This document shows, in pieces, positions 32,670 through 40,943 of a stretch of DNA of 64,000 nt; position 1 is the stretch's first letter; every line of letters starts with the position of its first letter. Source of the stretch: an uncultured Pseudohongiella sp. (GTDB taxonomy: Bacteria; Pseudomonadota; Gammaproteobacteria; Pseudomonadales; Pseudohongiellaceae); assembly GCA_951812965.1 (NCBI GenBank), contig OX638341.1:3268438-3332437 (forward strand). The letters run 5' to 3'. The notes beneath the pieces were generated by a model that did no database searches, was not told the origin of the DNA, and saw nothing but the letters and a program-made list of their open reading frames with translations. A program made the position numbers and the translations under genes.

Positions 32670-34240
32670 CAGTAGTCTCGATCCTCAAATTCAGACTTGC
32701 GCCGCTTGATGAATTCGACCAGCGCTTCGTCGATCGTCGGGTCCAGCCGCGGCGCCTCGTACTCCTGCAACATTTGCTTCCAGATACCGTTGGCGCGCCG
32801 GGCGGCGTCAAGCGAACCGTCCTGCTGCCATTGCTCGAAACTGTTGTTGTCTGCGACCGGAGAGCGGTAAAAGGCAGACTCGAAATTGGCCAGCGTGTGC
32901 GCGGCGCCAAGAAAATGCGAGCCCGGACCGACTTCGCGCAAGGCATCCAGCGCCTGGCCGTTTTCCGACATGTCGACACCCTTCAGCAACAACGCGATCA
33001 TGTTGGCCTGGTCGGCGTCCATGATGAATTTCTCGTAGCCCATGGCGAGCCCGCCCTCCAGCCAGCCGGCCGTGTGCAACATGAAGTTCACCCCCGCCAA
33101 CGCGGACGTCTGCAAGGTGTTGGCTGATTCATACGCCGCCTGGGCGTCGGGAATCTTGGCCGCGCAAAGTCCTCCGCCGCTGCGGAAAGGCACCCCCAGG
33201 CGGCGCGCCAGTTGTCCCGCTCCGTAGAGGACAAGACTGGTCTCCGGAGTGCCGAAAGTCGGCGCTCCGGACTGCATGGATACGGCAGCGGCGAAGGAGC
33301 CGAATACAACCGGAGCCCCGGGCCGGACGAGTTGGATATAGGCCATGCCGGCCAGCGCCTCGGCGAGAATCTGGGTCAGCGTGCCGGCAACGGTCACCGG
33401 CGACATCGCGCCGGCGAGCAGAAACGGCGAAATGATGGTTGCCTGGTTGTTTTCTGCATAGATTGTCGCCGCCCCCAGCATCGTGGAGTCGAAAGTTAGC
33501 GGCGAGTTTGCGTTGATCAGGCTCATCACTACCGTTTTCTTCGCGATAAAGTCCTCGCCGAACAAGAGCCTGGCCATCGCCAGGGTGTCTTCGGCGCGGT
33601 CCGGGTGGGTGACCGAACCCATGAACGGCTTGTCGGTATACTTGATATGGCTGTAGACCATGTCCAGATGGCGCTTGTTGACGGGAACGTCGACCGGCTC
33701 GCAGACCGTGCCGCCCGAGTGGTGCAGACCAGGCGCCATGAAGGTGAGTTTCACGAAATTGCGAAAGTCCTCGAGGGTCGCATAGCGGCGTCCCTGATCG
33801 AGGTCATGCACGAAGGGCGGTCCGTAACCCGGCGCCAGTACGGTCCGCTCGCCGCCGATGATCGTGGAGCGCTGGGGATTGCGCGCGTGTTGCGTGAATT
33901 CCTTCGGCGCGCTGGCCTCGACGAGTGAACGGCACATTCCGCGCGGAAATCGCACGCGTTCGCCGTCCAACTCCGCGCCGGCGGATTTCCAATGCTCGAG
34001 CGCCGACGGAAAGTCACGAAATTCGATGCCGATTTCCTGCAACACGGTTTCGGCGTTGTATTCGATCAACTCAAGCGCTTCGGCATCGAGGACTTCGAAG
34101 TGCGGAATTCGGCGGTCGATCCAGGTCGCGAGGTCAACCGCGGCGCTTTGCTGGCGGGCGCGGGCGCGGCCGGCTCGTGCGGGACGGCCGGCGCGTCTTC
34201 CGCGGCCGGGGTCGCGCCCGGATTGCGGTACACTGGTCAT
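32669..34240 (-). CDS. MttB-family corrinoid-dependent methyltransferase (glycine-betaine type?)
   Basis: 523 residues, first gene of the operon, preceded by a perfect AGGAGG. Family stretches include LEYNAETVLQEIGIE-like helices near residue 60, the GYGPPFVHDLDQG region, and LTQILAEALAGMAYIQLVRPGAP. There is no in-frame TAG over the whole length, so this is a non-pyrrolysine member; the characterised non-pyrrolysine homologue MtgB demethylates glycine betaine. An Arg/Ala/Gly-rich N-terminal extension of about 35 residues precedes the conserved part. The substrate is inferred: the BCCT carrier and the downstream dimethylglycine and sarcosine enzymes point to glycine betaine or another betaine. 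Confidence 0.88.
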   Translation of the reverse strand: MTSVPQSGRDPGRGRRAGRPARAGRARARQQSAAVDLATWIDRRIPHFEVLDAEALELIEYNAETVLQEIGIEFRDFPSALEHWKSAGAELDGERVRFPRGMCRSLVEASAPKEFTQHARNPQRSTIIGGERTVLAPGYGPPFVHDLDQGRRYATLEDFRNFVKLTFMAPGLHHSGGTVCEPVDVPVNKRHLDMVYSHIKYTDKPFMGSVTHPDRAEDTLAMARLLFGEDFIAKKTVVMSLINANSPLTFDSTMLGAATIYAENNQATIISPFLLAGAMSPVTVAGTLTQILAEALAGMAYIQLVRPGAPVVFGSFAAAVSMQSGAPTFGTPETSLVLYGAGQLARRLGVPFRSGGGLCAAKIPDAQAAYESANTLQTSALAGVNFMLHTAGWLEGGLAMGYEKFIMDADQANMIALLLKGVDMSENGQALDALREVGPGSHFLGAAHTLANFESAFYRSPVADNNSFEQWQQDGSLDAARRANGIWKQMLQEYEAPRLDPTIDEALVEFIKRRKSEFEDRDY

Positions 34241-34586
34241 GCGTAGCCTCCTGATGCAGAACGGGGCGGGCCGTGGTCAGGCCCGGCCATGGACACGCAA
34301 ACCACTAGGTTCATTCACGCCAGTTTGGGGCAGAACCGCGGTACTTGCTTCACAGGATGCGACATCGAGCCAATCGCAAGCGACATCAGGACGCCGGACA
34401 ATAATACCGGGCGCGCAAGCCGGTTTATGGAAGTATTGCTACCCGCTGATATAATCGAGAATCAGCAAAAGGGTTCCTTGTCCCTTTTTGGCACTCAGAT
34501 GTCGCATACACAGCATTCAGTGACGCATTGCGGTGCTATTCTGGATTTGACAATTGCCCAAAAAAAGTAAATAGCGGAGAGCCAGT
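34241..34586. promoter_or_regulatory. Divergent control region between the methyl-transfer operon and the TonB receptor
   Basis: 346 bases without a gene, separating two divergently transcribed units. On the plus side TTGACA (34547-34552) and TAAATA (34568-34573) lie 15 bases apart, close to the receptor's GGAGA and ATG, so this promoter guess is weak. On the minus side AGGAGG lies just before the MttB ATG. I see no clear operator. Local base composition becomes AT-rich towards the receptor. Confidence 0.4.
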
Positions 34587-37187
34587 ATGCATATCCCGTT
34601 GCAATCCAAACGAACCACTATCTCGGTTGCCGTCGCGGCAGCGCTGGCCGCCCCTCCCGTGCTGGCCCAACCACCGGAAGCCGGTCGGGGGCTGGAAGAG
34701 ATCTTCGTTACCGCGACCCGCGTAGAGCGTGCAATGCAGGATGTTCCCGTCGCGGTGTCCGCCCTGAATCCGGAAGACATCGACGAACTCGGCATCTCTA
34801 ATTTCTCGGACTACGTTTTGCAGTTGCCGAGCGTGACCGCCGGCGGAAGCGGGCCGGGACAGAACACCATCTATATTCGCGGGGTCGCGTCGACGACGCC
34901 GAACCTGACAGTCGCCGGAGTGGCCGGCCTTTCGCCCAACGTGGCCTTTTATCTGGATGAGCAGCCGCTGGCGCATCCGGGCCGCAATCTCGACGTGTAC
35001 GCCGCCGACCTGGCGCGCATTGAAGTGCTCTCGGGGCCCCAGGGCACCCTGTTCGGCGCCAGTTCCCAGGCAGGCAACGTCCGCCTGATCACAAACAAGC
35101 CGGAACTGGACGAGTTTTACGGCACGGCGAAGCTCGGCGCGAATACGATCAGCGGCGGAGAAGGAGGGACGAACTTCGAATTCGTCGTCAATGCTCCGAT
35201 CACCGACAACTTCGGATTGCGCGGCGTCGTCTACCGGGATAACAAGGGCGGCTGGATCGACAACGTTCCCGGCACCAGGGTCGCCAGTCAGGCTGCGCGA
35301 TTCAGGCCCGAAGGAGCGGTGCGTAAAAACGGCGTGCCCGTCGCGTCTTATCGCGCAGGGTTCCAGGCCGGAGTGGATCTCTCCAACATCAACTTCCTCG
35401 AGGCCAACAATAGCTCGATCGCCCGCAGCGACATTAACGGGGTGATCTACACCGGCGGCCGGATCTCCGCCCAGTGGAACATCAACGACGATTGGGGATT
35501 GCTCGTGGCCCACACGACTCAGGAAACCGACGCGGACGGCGTATTCTTTGCCAATCCCGAGGTCGGTGACCTGGAAATCAACCGCTTCGTGGACGAGAAT
35601 ATCAAGGACTCCTTCGACAACACGGCCTGGACGCTCAGTGGCCGGGTCGGTGAACTTGAAGTCATCTACACCGGCGCATTCACGGATCGCCAGTCGGACC
35701 AAATCGTCGATTACTCCGACTATCTTTTCGTGGGCCAGTACCTGCCCTACTACATCTGCGACTACTACGCGACTTACACCTCGTACAATTCTCCTCCGGG
35801 AGTGCCGCGCGTAGGCACGACGTGCAACGCACCGCAAATGTACGTGGACAGCCTCAACATGCTGGAAATCCAGACCCACGAAATCCGTTTCACAACGGAT
35901 CAGACAAACAGATGGAGAGTCCAGGGCGGCGTGTTCATGAGCAACCTTGAACTCATCGAGGTCAACGACTTTACCTACCCGGGGTCGGTTGATGCGATCA
36001 GTTGGAACGGTCATCCGGGATTCGCACCGAATTATCCATTGACCAACTCGCAGGCGGCTCCAGGCAACCCCGCCGGGTCCAGTTTCAATGGCGGCCCCGG
36101 TTATTACACCTTTCCCGGACCTTTCCCGTCGGGTGTCATTTTCCGTAACGATATCAGGCGCACGGACGAGCAGATTGGCGTATTCGGCGAAGTCGCCTTC
36201 GACCTGAACGACGAGGTTTCAGTGACGCTCGGCGCTCGCAACTACGAGATCGAGGTCGATCTCGAAGGCAGCGCCAATTCATCCTTCGGCAATTTCGGCG
36301 GGAATCGGGAAGATCAGCAAAGATTCGGCACCAACATTTCGCAGCAGTTCATGCCCGGCAACTCCATCGGCGCGCCCGACAAGGCGGTGGCGGACGGCAC
36401 CATATTCAAGGCGACGCTGGATTGGCGGCCGCAGGATGACCGCCTTTACTACGTAACCCTGTCGGAAGGATTCCGGCCCGGCCTGCTCAACCGGCCAGGC
36501 GGCCGAACGAGCGCGGACGGCAGCGGGTTTGTCGTGCCCTATGAACTGGAAACCGACGAAGTCGTCAATCTTGAAGTGGGCATGAAAGCCGACTTCAATA
36601 ACAACTTTCGGGTGAATGCCGCGCTGTTCAACATCGATATCCAGAATCTGCAGACCACGATCTTCGATACGAGCATCGTCAATCTGTTCTTCTCGGACAA
36701 TGCGGCGGACGCCGAAGTGACCGGACTCGAGGCGGATTTCACCTGGCTGCCCGAATGGTCAGACAGGCTTACCTTTGCCGGCGCGGTGTCCTTCCTGAAC
36801 TCCGAAATCACGCGAAAAATCACGCCTACCAACGACGTGCGGGTCGGGGACGATCTCGCATTCGCGCCGAGTTCACAGGGCAATCTGCGGGCGCGGTACG
36901 AATGGGAAGTGCCTGGAAACGGGTGGACGGCCCACGTCATGCCGATGCTCAACTGGACCTCGAAGTCGTTCAGCGACATCATCACCATCAACCGTGATCT
37001 GATCGAAGGCTGGGCAATGCTCGGCATGACGGCGGGCGTGGCCGGCGACGGCTGGTCGGTGACGGTCTACGCCAGCAACCTGACCGATGAACGCGCCGAG
37101 GTGTCGCGCTCCTTCGTCTTCGACACCCAGCATGTCACTTATGCGCAACCCAGAACATTCGGAATCCGTACGAGCTTCGACTTTTGA
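34587..37187 (+). CDS. TonB-dependent receptor
   Basis: 866 residues. A signal peptide (VAVAAALAAPPVLAQ) is followed by a TonB-box-like segment LEEIFVTATR, a plug domain with VEVLSGPQGTLFGASSQAGN-type features (here IEVLSGPQGTLFG), and a long barrel ending in RTSFDF. It belongs to the large group of receptors without an obvious siderophore signature common in oligotrophic marine bacteria. It begins an apparent operon with a TPR-sulfotransferase (four-base overlap) and the BCCT carrier. The ligand is unknown; a methylated compound or cobalamin complex would suit the neighbourhood but is not shown by sequence. Confidence 0.88.
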   Translation: MHIPLQSKRTTISVAVAAALAAPPVLAQPPEAGRGLEEIFVTATRVERAMQDVPVAVSALNPEDIDELGISNFSDYVLQLPSVTAGGSGPGQNTIYIRGVASTTPNLTVAGVAGLSPNVAFYLDEQPLAHPGRNLDVYAADLARIEVLSGPQGTLFGASSQAGNVRLITNKPELDEFYGTAKLGANTISGGEGGTNFEFVVNAPITDNFGLRGVVYRDNKGGWIDNVPGTRVASQAARFRPEGAVRKNGVPVASYRAGFQAGVDLSNINFLEANNSSIARSDINGVIYTGGRISAQWNINDDWGLLVAHTTQETDADGVFFANPEVGDLEINRFVDENIKDSFDNTAWTLSGRVGELEVIYTGAFTDRQSDQIVDYSDYLFVGQYLPYYICDYYATYTSYNSPPGVPRVGTTCNAPQMYVDSLNMLEIQTHEIRFTTDQTNRWRVQGGVFMSNLELIEVNDFTYPGSVDAISWNGHPGFAPNYPLTNSQAAPGNPAGSSFNGGPGYYTFPGPFPSGVIFRNDIRRTDEQIGVFGEVAFDLNDEVSVTLGARNYEIEVDLEGSANSSFGNFGGNREDQQRFGTNISQQFMPGNSIGAPDKAVADGTIFKATLDWRPQDDRLYYVTLSEGFRPGLLNRPGGRTSADGSGFVVPYELETDEVVNLEVGMKADFNNNFRVNAALFNIDIQNLQTTIFDTSIVNLFFSDNAADAEVTGLEADFTWLPEWSDRLTFAGAVSFLNSEITRKITPTNDVRVGDDLAFAPSSQGNLRARYEWEVPGNGWTAHVMPMLNWTSKSFSDIITINRDLIEGWAMLGMTAGVAGDGWSVTVYASNLTDERAEVSRSFVFDTQHVTYAQPRTFGIRTSFDF

Positions 37188-39343
37188 CCGAACCTGGGAA
37201 GGTAACAAGAGCACAGGAAACCAGGTCGGAAGCGGCATTCTTGCAGAAGGATGCCGCTTCCGCTTCCCGACGCTCCGTTTCTGCCGAAGGTTCTGAACCT
37301 GCAAACCATCACCGCGAAAGCGATTCCCAGGCGAATTTCAAGACCGCCCGGCGCGAGCCTGCGTCGGACAGGCCCGTGCTGGCTTCGATCCAGGCCAGGA
37401 TCGTGGCCAAACAGTACCAGGATGCGTTGACCGATCTCGAAGTCATCCTCCGCGACGAGCCTGAAAATACCGATGCGCTCTATATGAGCGCGGTCTGCCG
37501 GCGCTATCGGCGCGAATTCGATCAGGCGCTCGCGCAAATAAAGGTTTTGCAGGCCCTTGCCCCCGAAAACGGCCGGGCGCATCAGGAAGAAGGACATTCC
37601 TGGCGCGACATGGGCCGACCGGACGAAGCCTTGCGAGCATACGCACGGGCGTGCCGATTCAATCCGGCGCTGGTGGCCAGTTGGCGAAGCCAACTCGATA
37701 TCCTGACCCGCCTCGGCCGCCAGGGTGAGGCGGCGCAGGTAAAGGCGCAACTGGAGTATCTTCAGCGACTGCCGCAACCCCTTGTCCTCGTTCTTGACCT
37801 GATCAGCCAGGGCAAGCTGCTCAAGGCGGAAGACCTGTGCCGCAAGTTTCTGCGCAAGGTTCCGCACCACGTCGAGGCGATGCGGCTGCTGGCGGACATC
37901 GGCATCCGCTTCGGCGTTCTGACGGACGCCGAATTCCTGCTTGAGTCGGCGCACGAATTCGAGCCGCGGAATGTGCGGGTGCACATGGATTACATCCAGG
38001 TACTGCGGAAACGGCAAAAATTCGTCCCGGCCCTGGAACAGGCCGGGCGGCTGCTGGAAACCGCACCCGATCATCCTCAATTCCAGTCGATTTACGCAAT
38101 CGAGTGCATGCAGACCGGCGACTACGACACGGCGCTCGATCTGTTCGACAAGGTGTTGGAACAGATACCCGGCGATCCGGTCACACTCACCTCAAAAGGC
38201 CATGCGTACAAGACTCGCGGCCACTATGACGAGGCAGTCGAAGCGTACCATTCGGCGCTTGCCGGCCAGTCGCGGCACGGCGAAGCCTGGTACGCGCTGT
38301 CCAATCTGAAGGTCTACTCGTTCAGCGACGAAGAACTCGAAGCGATGAATGCTCAGGCGCGCAATGATGACCTGCCTCATGCCGACCGCGTACACCTGAA
38401 CTTCGCCCTCGGCAAGGCCTATGAGGACCGCAACGACTTCGAGCCTTCATTCGCCCATTACGCCAGCGGCAACAGCCTGAAAAAGACTCTCAGCACCTAC
38501 GATGCCGACAAGATGACGGACGAGTTGCGCGCTCAGCAGCGAGTGTGCACGGCGGAAATGCTGTCGCGCGGCGAACGGACGGGGCATCCGGCGGGCGACC
38601 CGATATTTGTGGTCGGCCTGCCGCGGGCCGGTTCGACATTGCTGGAACAGATCCTTTCGTCCCATTCCCGGGTCGACGGCACGCTGGAACTGCCGAACAT
38701 TCCCTCGCTGTCACAGCAGTTGCGCAGACGCGGTCGCGGCGGAAGCGAGCCCGATTACCCCGATATACTGGCCACGCTGTCCGACGAAGAATTGCGCCGG
38801 TTCGGGGAGCAATACATCGACGACACGCGGATTCACCGCCAGGACGCACCGTTCTTCATCGACAAGATGCCGAACAATTTTCGCCACATTGGCCTCATCC
38901 ACCTGATTCTGCCCAATGCGAAGATCATCGACGCCAGACGCCATCCCATGGCCTGCGGTTTCAGCGGCTTTAAGCAATTGTTCGCCGAAGGGCAGGAATT
39001 CACCTACGATCTGGCGGACCTGGGGCAGTACTACCGCGACTATGTCGAACTCATGGATTACTGGGACGAGGCGCTCCCCGGCAAGGTTTTGCGCGTTCAA
39101 TACGAAGAAGTCGTGGATGACCTGGAATCCCAGGTGCGACGGATTCTCGACTATTGCGGTCTCGAATTCGAACCGGGCTGTCTGAGTTTTCACAATACGG
39201 AACGATCGGTTCGCACACCGAGTTCGGAACAGGTCCGGCAACCGATCTTCAAGTCCGGTCTCGACTACTGGCGCAACTACGAATCCTGGCTGGACCCGCT
39301 GCGGGACGCCCTGGGTGAGGACGTGCGAAATCGATATGAGTGA
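37184..39343 (+). CDS. TPR-repeat sulfotransferase-family protein
   Basis: Up to 719 residues. The start appears to be a TTG overlapping the receptor stop; a GTG near 37375 is an alternative, since the first ~60 residues look unconserved. Residues ~65-400 form tetratricopeptide repeats (helical pairs such as QYQDALTDLEVILRDEPENTDALYM). The C-terminal ~240 residues are a sulfotransferase domain with the PAPS-binding loop VVGLPRAGSTLLEQILSSH near residue 476 and a C-terminal RILDYCGLEFE segment. Such fusions are common next to TonB receptors in marine Gammaproteobacteria. The acceptor is unknown; a link to the betaine genes is not obvious. Confidence 0.85.
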   Translation: MTEPGKVTRAQETRSEAAFLQKDAASASRRSVSAEGSEPANHHRESDSQANFKTARREPASDRPVLASIQARIVAKQYQDALTDLEVILRDEPENTDALYMSAVCRRYRREFDQALAQIKVLQALAPENGRAHQEEGHSWRDMGRPDEALRAYARACRFNPALVASWRSQLDILTRLGRQGEAAQVKAQLEYLQRLPQPLVLVLDLISQGKLLKAEDLCRKFLRKVPHHVEAMRLLADIGIRFGVLTDAEFLLESAHEFEPRNVRVHMDYIQVLRKRQKFVPALEQAGRLLETAPDHPQFQSIYAIECMQTGDYDTALDLFDKVLEQIPGDPVTLTSKGHAYKTRGHYDEAVEAYHSALAGQSRHGEAWYALSNLKVYSFSDEELEAMNAQARNDDLPHADRVHLNFALGKAYEDRNDFEPSFAHYASGNSLKKTLSTYDADKMTDELRAQQRVCTAEMLSRGERTGHPAGDPIFVVGLPRAGSTLLEQILSSHSRVDGTLELPNIPSLSQQLRRRGRGGSEPDYPDILATLSDEELRRFGEQYIDDTRIHRQDAPFFIDKMPNNFRHIGLIHLILPNAKIIDARRHPMACGFSGFKQLFAEGQEFTYDLADLGQYYRDYVELMDYWDEALPGKVLRVQYEEVVDDLESQVRRILDYCGLEFEPGCLSFHNTERSVRTPSSEQVRQPIFKSGLDYWRNYESWLDPLRDALGEDVRNRYE

Positions 39344-40922
39344 CATTGGCGACTCGCAAACCGACACCGCTCCGGCCGAGATCGAGGCTCCCGACATAGG
39401 CCACGAAATCGGCGAACACAACATTCGGATATTCAATCTCGACATCCACAATCCGGTATTCTTGGTATCCGCCGCGCTGGTGGTTACGCTCGTGGCCGGC
39501 ACCTTGCTTTTTCCGCAGCAGGCAGCGACGGTTTTCGCGGATCTGAGGCTCTGGACGACTGAATCGTTCGACTGGTTCTTTTTCGCCGTGGCAAACGTCT
39601 TTATCGTGTTTTGCCTCGGCATCGCGCTATCCCCGTTGGGCCGGATTCGCCTGGGAGGGCGCGACGCGGCTCCGGAATACGGCTATTCCGCTTGGCTGGC
39701 CATGCTGTTCGCCGCGGGCGTCGGCATTGGCCTGATGTTCTTCGGGGTCCACGAGCCCGTTACCCATACGCTGTCTCCCCCGCTTGGCATCGATCCCGCC
39801 GATACGGAGGCGGCGCGCGCCGCCGGCATGTCTGCCGCCATAATGCACTGGGGCCTGCACGCCTGGGCCATCTATGCCGTGGCCGGCCTGTCGCTGGCTT
39901 TCTTCTGTTTCAACCGCGGCATGCCGCTGACACTGCGGTCCGGTTTCTTTCCGCTGATCGGCAAGTCCGTCTGGGGGCCATTCGGCCATGCGGTGGATAT
40001 CAGCGCCGTGCTGGCGACCCTGTTCGGACTTGCTGTATCGCTGGGTTTCGGCGCCGAACAGATAGCCGGCGGATTGAATTACCTGTTCGGAATCCCCACG
40101 ACCAACACCACCAAGGCCATCCTGATCGTGATCATCATCGGCATCGCGCTTGCGTCTGTAGTTGCAGGTCTGGACAAGGGCGTCAAGCGCCTGAGCTGGA
40201 TCAACATGACGCTGGCGGGAATGTTGTGGCTGTTCGTGCTTATCGCGGGGCCCACGCTTGCCATCCTTGCAACCATCGCCACGGCCGGGTTCGACTACCT
40301 CTATTACTTGCCGGCGCTGAGTAACTGGGTCGGCCGCGAAGACCTGGAATTCCTGTACGACTGGCCCGTTTTTTACTGGGCCTGGTGGATCGCCTGGGCG
40401 CCCTTCGTCGGCATGTTTATCGCGCGGATCAGTTTCGGCCGCACGATACGCGAGTTCATCACCTGGGTGCTGATCGTGCCGACGATAATCGGCATCCTGT
40501 GGATGGCGACATTCGGCGGGGCTGCCCTGGACCAGTACTTTTCAGACGGATACCGGGGCGTGTCGGAAGCCGTGCCCGAACTTGCGCTGTTCAGAATGCT
40601 GGAGTTGCTGCCGATGACGGGATTCGTTTCCGCCGTCAGCGTGTTTTTGATCACGATCTTTTTCGTCACTTCGGCGGATTCGGGATCGTTGGTGATGGAC
40701 ACCATCACCGCCGGCGGCAAGATGGATGCGCCGGTTCAGCAACGCGTATTCTGGTGCCTGCTCGCCGGCCTGGCCGCGATGGCCCTGATGCTGGGCGGCG
40801 GCATGGCGTCGCTGCAGGCACTGACAATCGCGGTGGGCCTGCCCTTTGCCGTCGTGCTGCTGTTCATGTGTGTGGGACTACTCAAGGGACTGCGGGAGGA
40901 ACTGTCCATCCAGGAGGACTGA
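39336..40922 (+). CDS. BCCT-family betaine/carnitine/choline transporter
   Basis: 528 residues from the ATG at 39336, overlapping the sulfotransferase stop by eight bases. About twelve membrane helices are seen. The BCCT signature is present: YWAWWIAWAPFVGMF, holding the Trp/aromatic residues that form the quaternary-amine site, plus GVGIGLMFFGVHEP and a short cytoplasmic C-terminus. It is likely to bring in glycine betaine or a similar N-methylated compound for the demethylation enzymes. Without the long osmosensing tail of BetP-like carriers, it is more likely catabolic than osmoregulatory. Coupling ion not determined. Confidence 0.92.
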   Translation: MSDIGDSQTDTAPAEIEAPDIGHEIGEHNIRIFNLDIHNPVFLVSAALVVTLVAGTLLFPQQAATVFADLRLWTTESFDWFFFAVANVFIVFCLGIALSPLGRIRLGGRDAAPEYGYSAWLAMLFAAGVGIGLMFFGVHEPVTHTLSPPLGIDPADTEAARAAGMSAAIMHWGLHAWAIYAVAGLSLAFFCFNRGMPLTLRSGFFPLIGKSVWGPFGHAVDISAVLATLFGLAVSLGFGAEQIAGGLNYLFGIPTTNTTKAILIVIIIGIALASVVAGLDKGVKRLSWINMTLAGMLWLFVLIAGPTLAILATIATAGFDYLYYLPALSNWVGREDLEFLYDWPVFYWAWWIAWAPFVGMFIARISFGRTIREFITWVLIVPTIIGILWMATFGGAALDQYFSDGYRGVSEAVPELALFRMLELLPMTGFVSAVSVFLITIFFVTSADSGSLVMDTITAGGKMDAPVQQRVFWCLLAGLAAMALMLGGGMASLQALTIAVGLPFAVVLLFMCVGLLKGLREELSIQED

Positions 40923-40943
40923 ACGCGCGACGCGGAAACTCGG

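Noticed and set aside
32669-34240. Pyrrolysine-containing trimethylamine methyltransferase
   Set aside because: No in-frame TAG and no pyl genes; it is the non-pyrrolysine type. The same applies to 40944-42485.
34241-34586. Cobalamin riboswitch upstream of the corrinoid operon or receptor
   Set aside because: I looked for a B12-box-like conserved core (GCCACTG-type) and found none; only AT tracts and weak promoter hexamers are seen.
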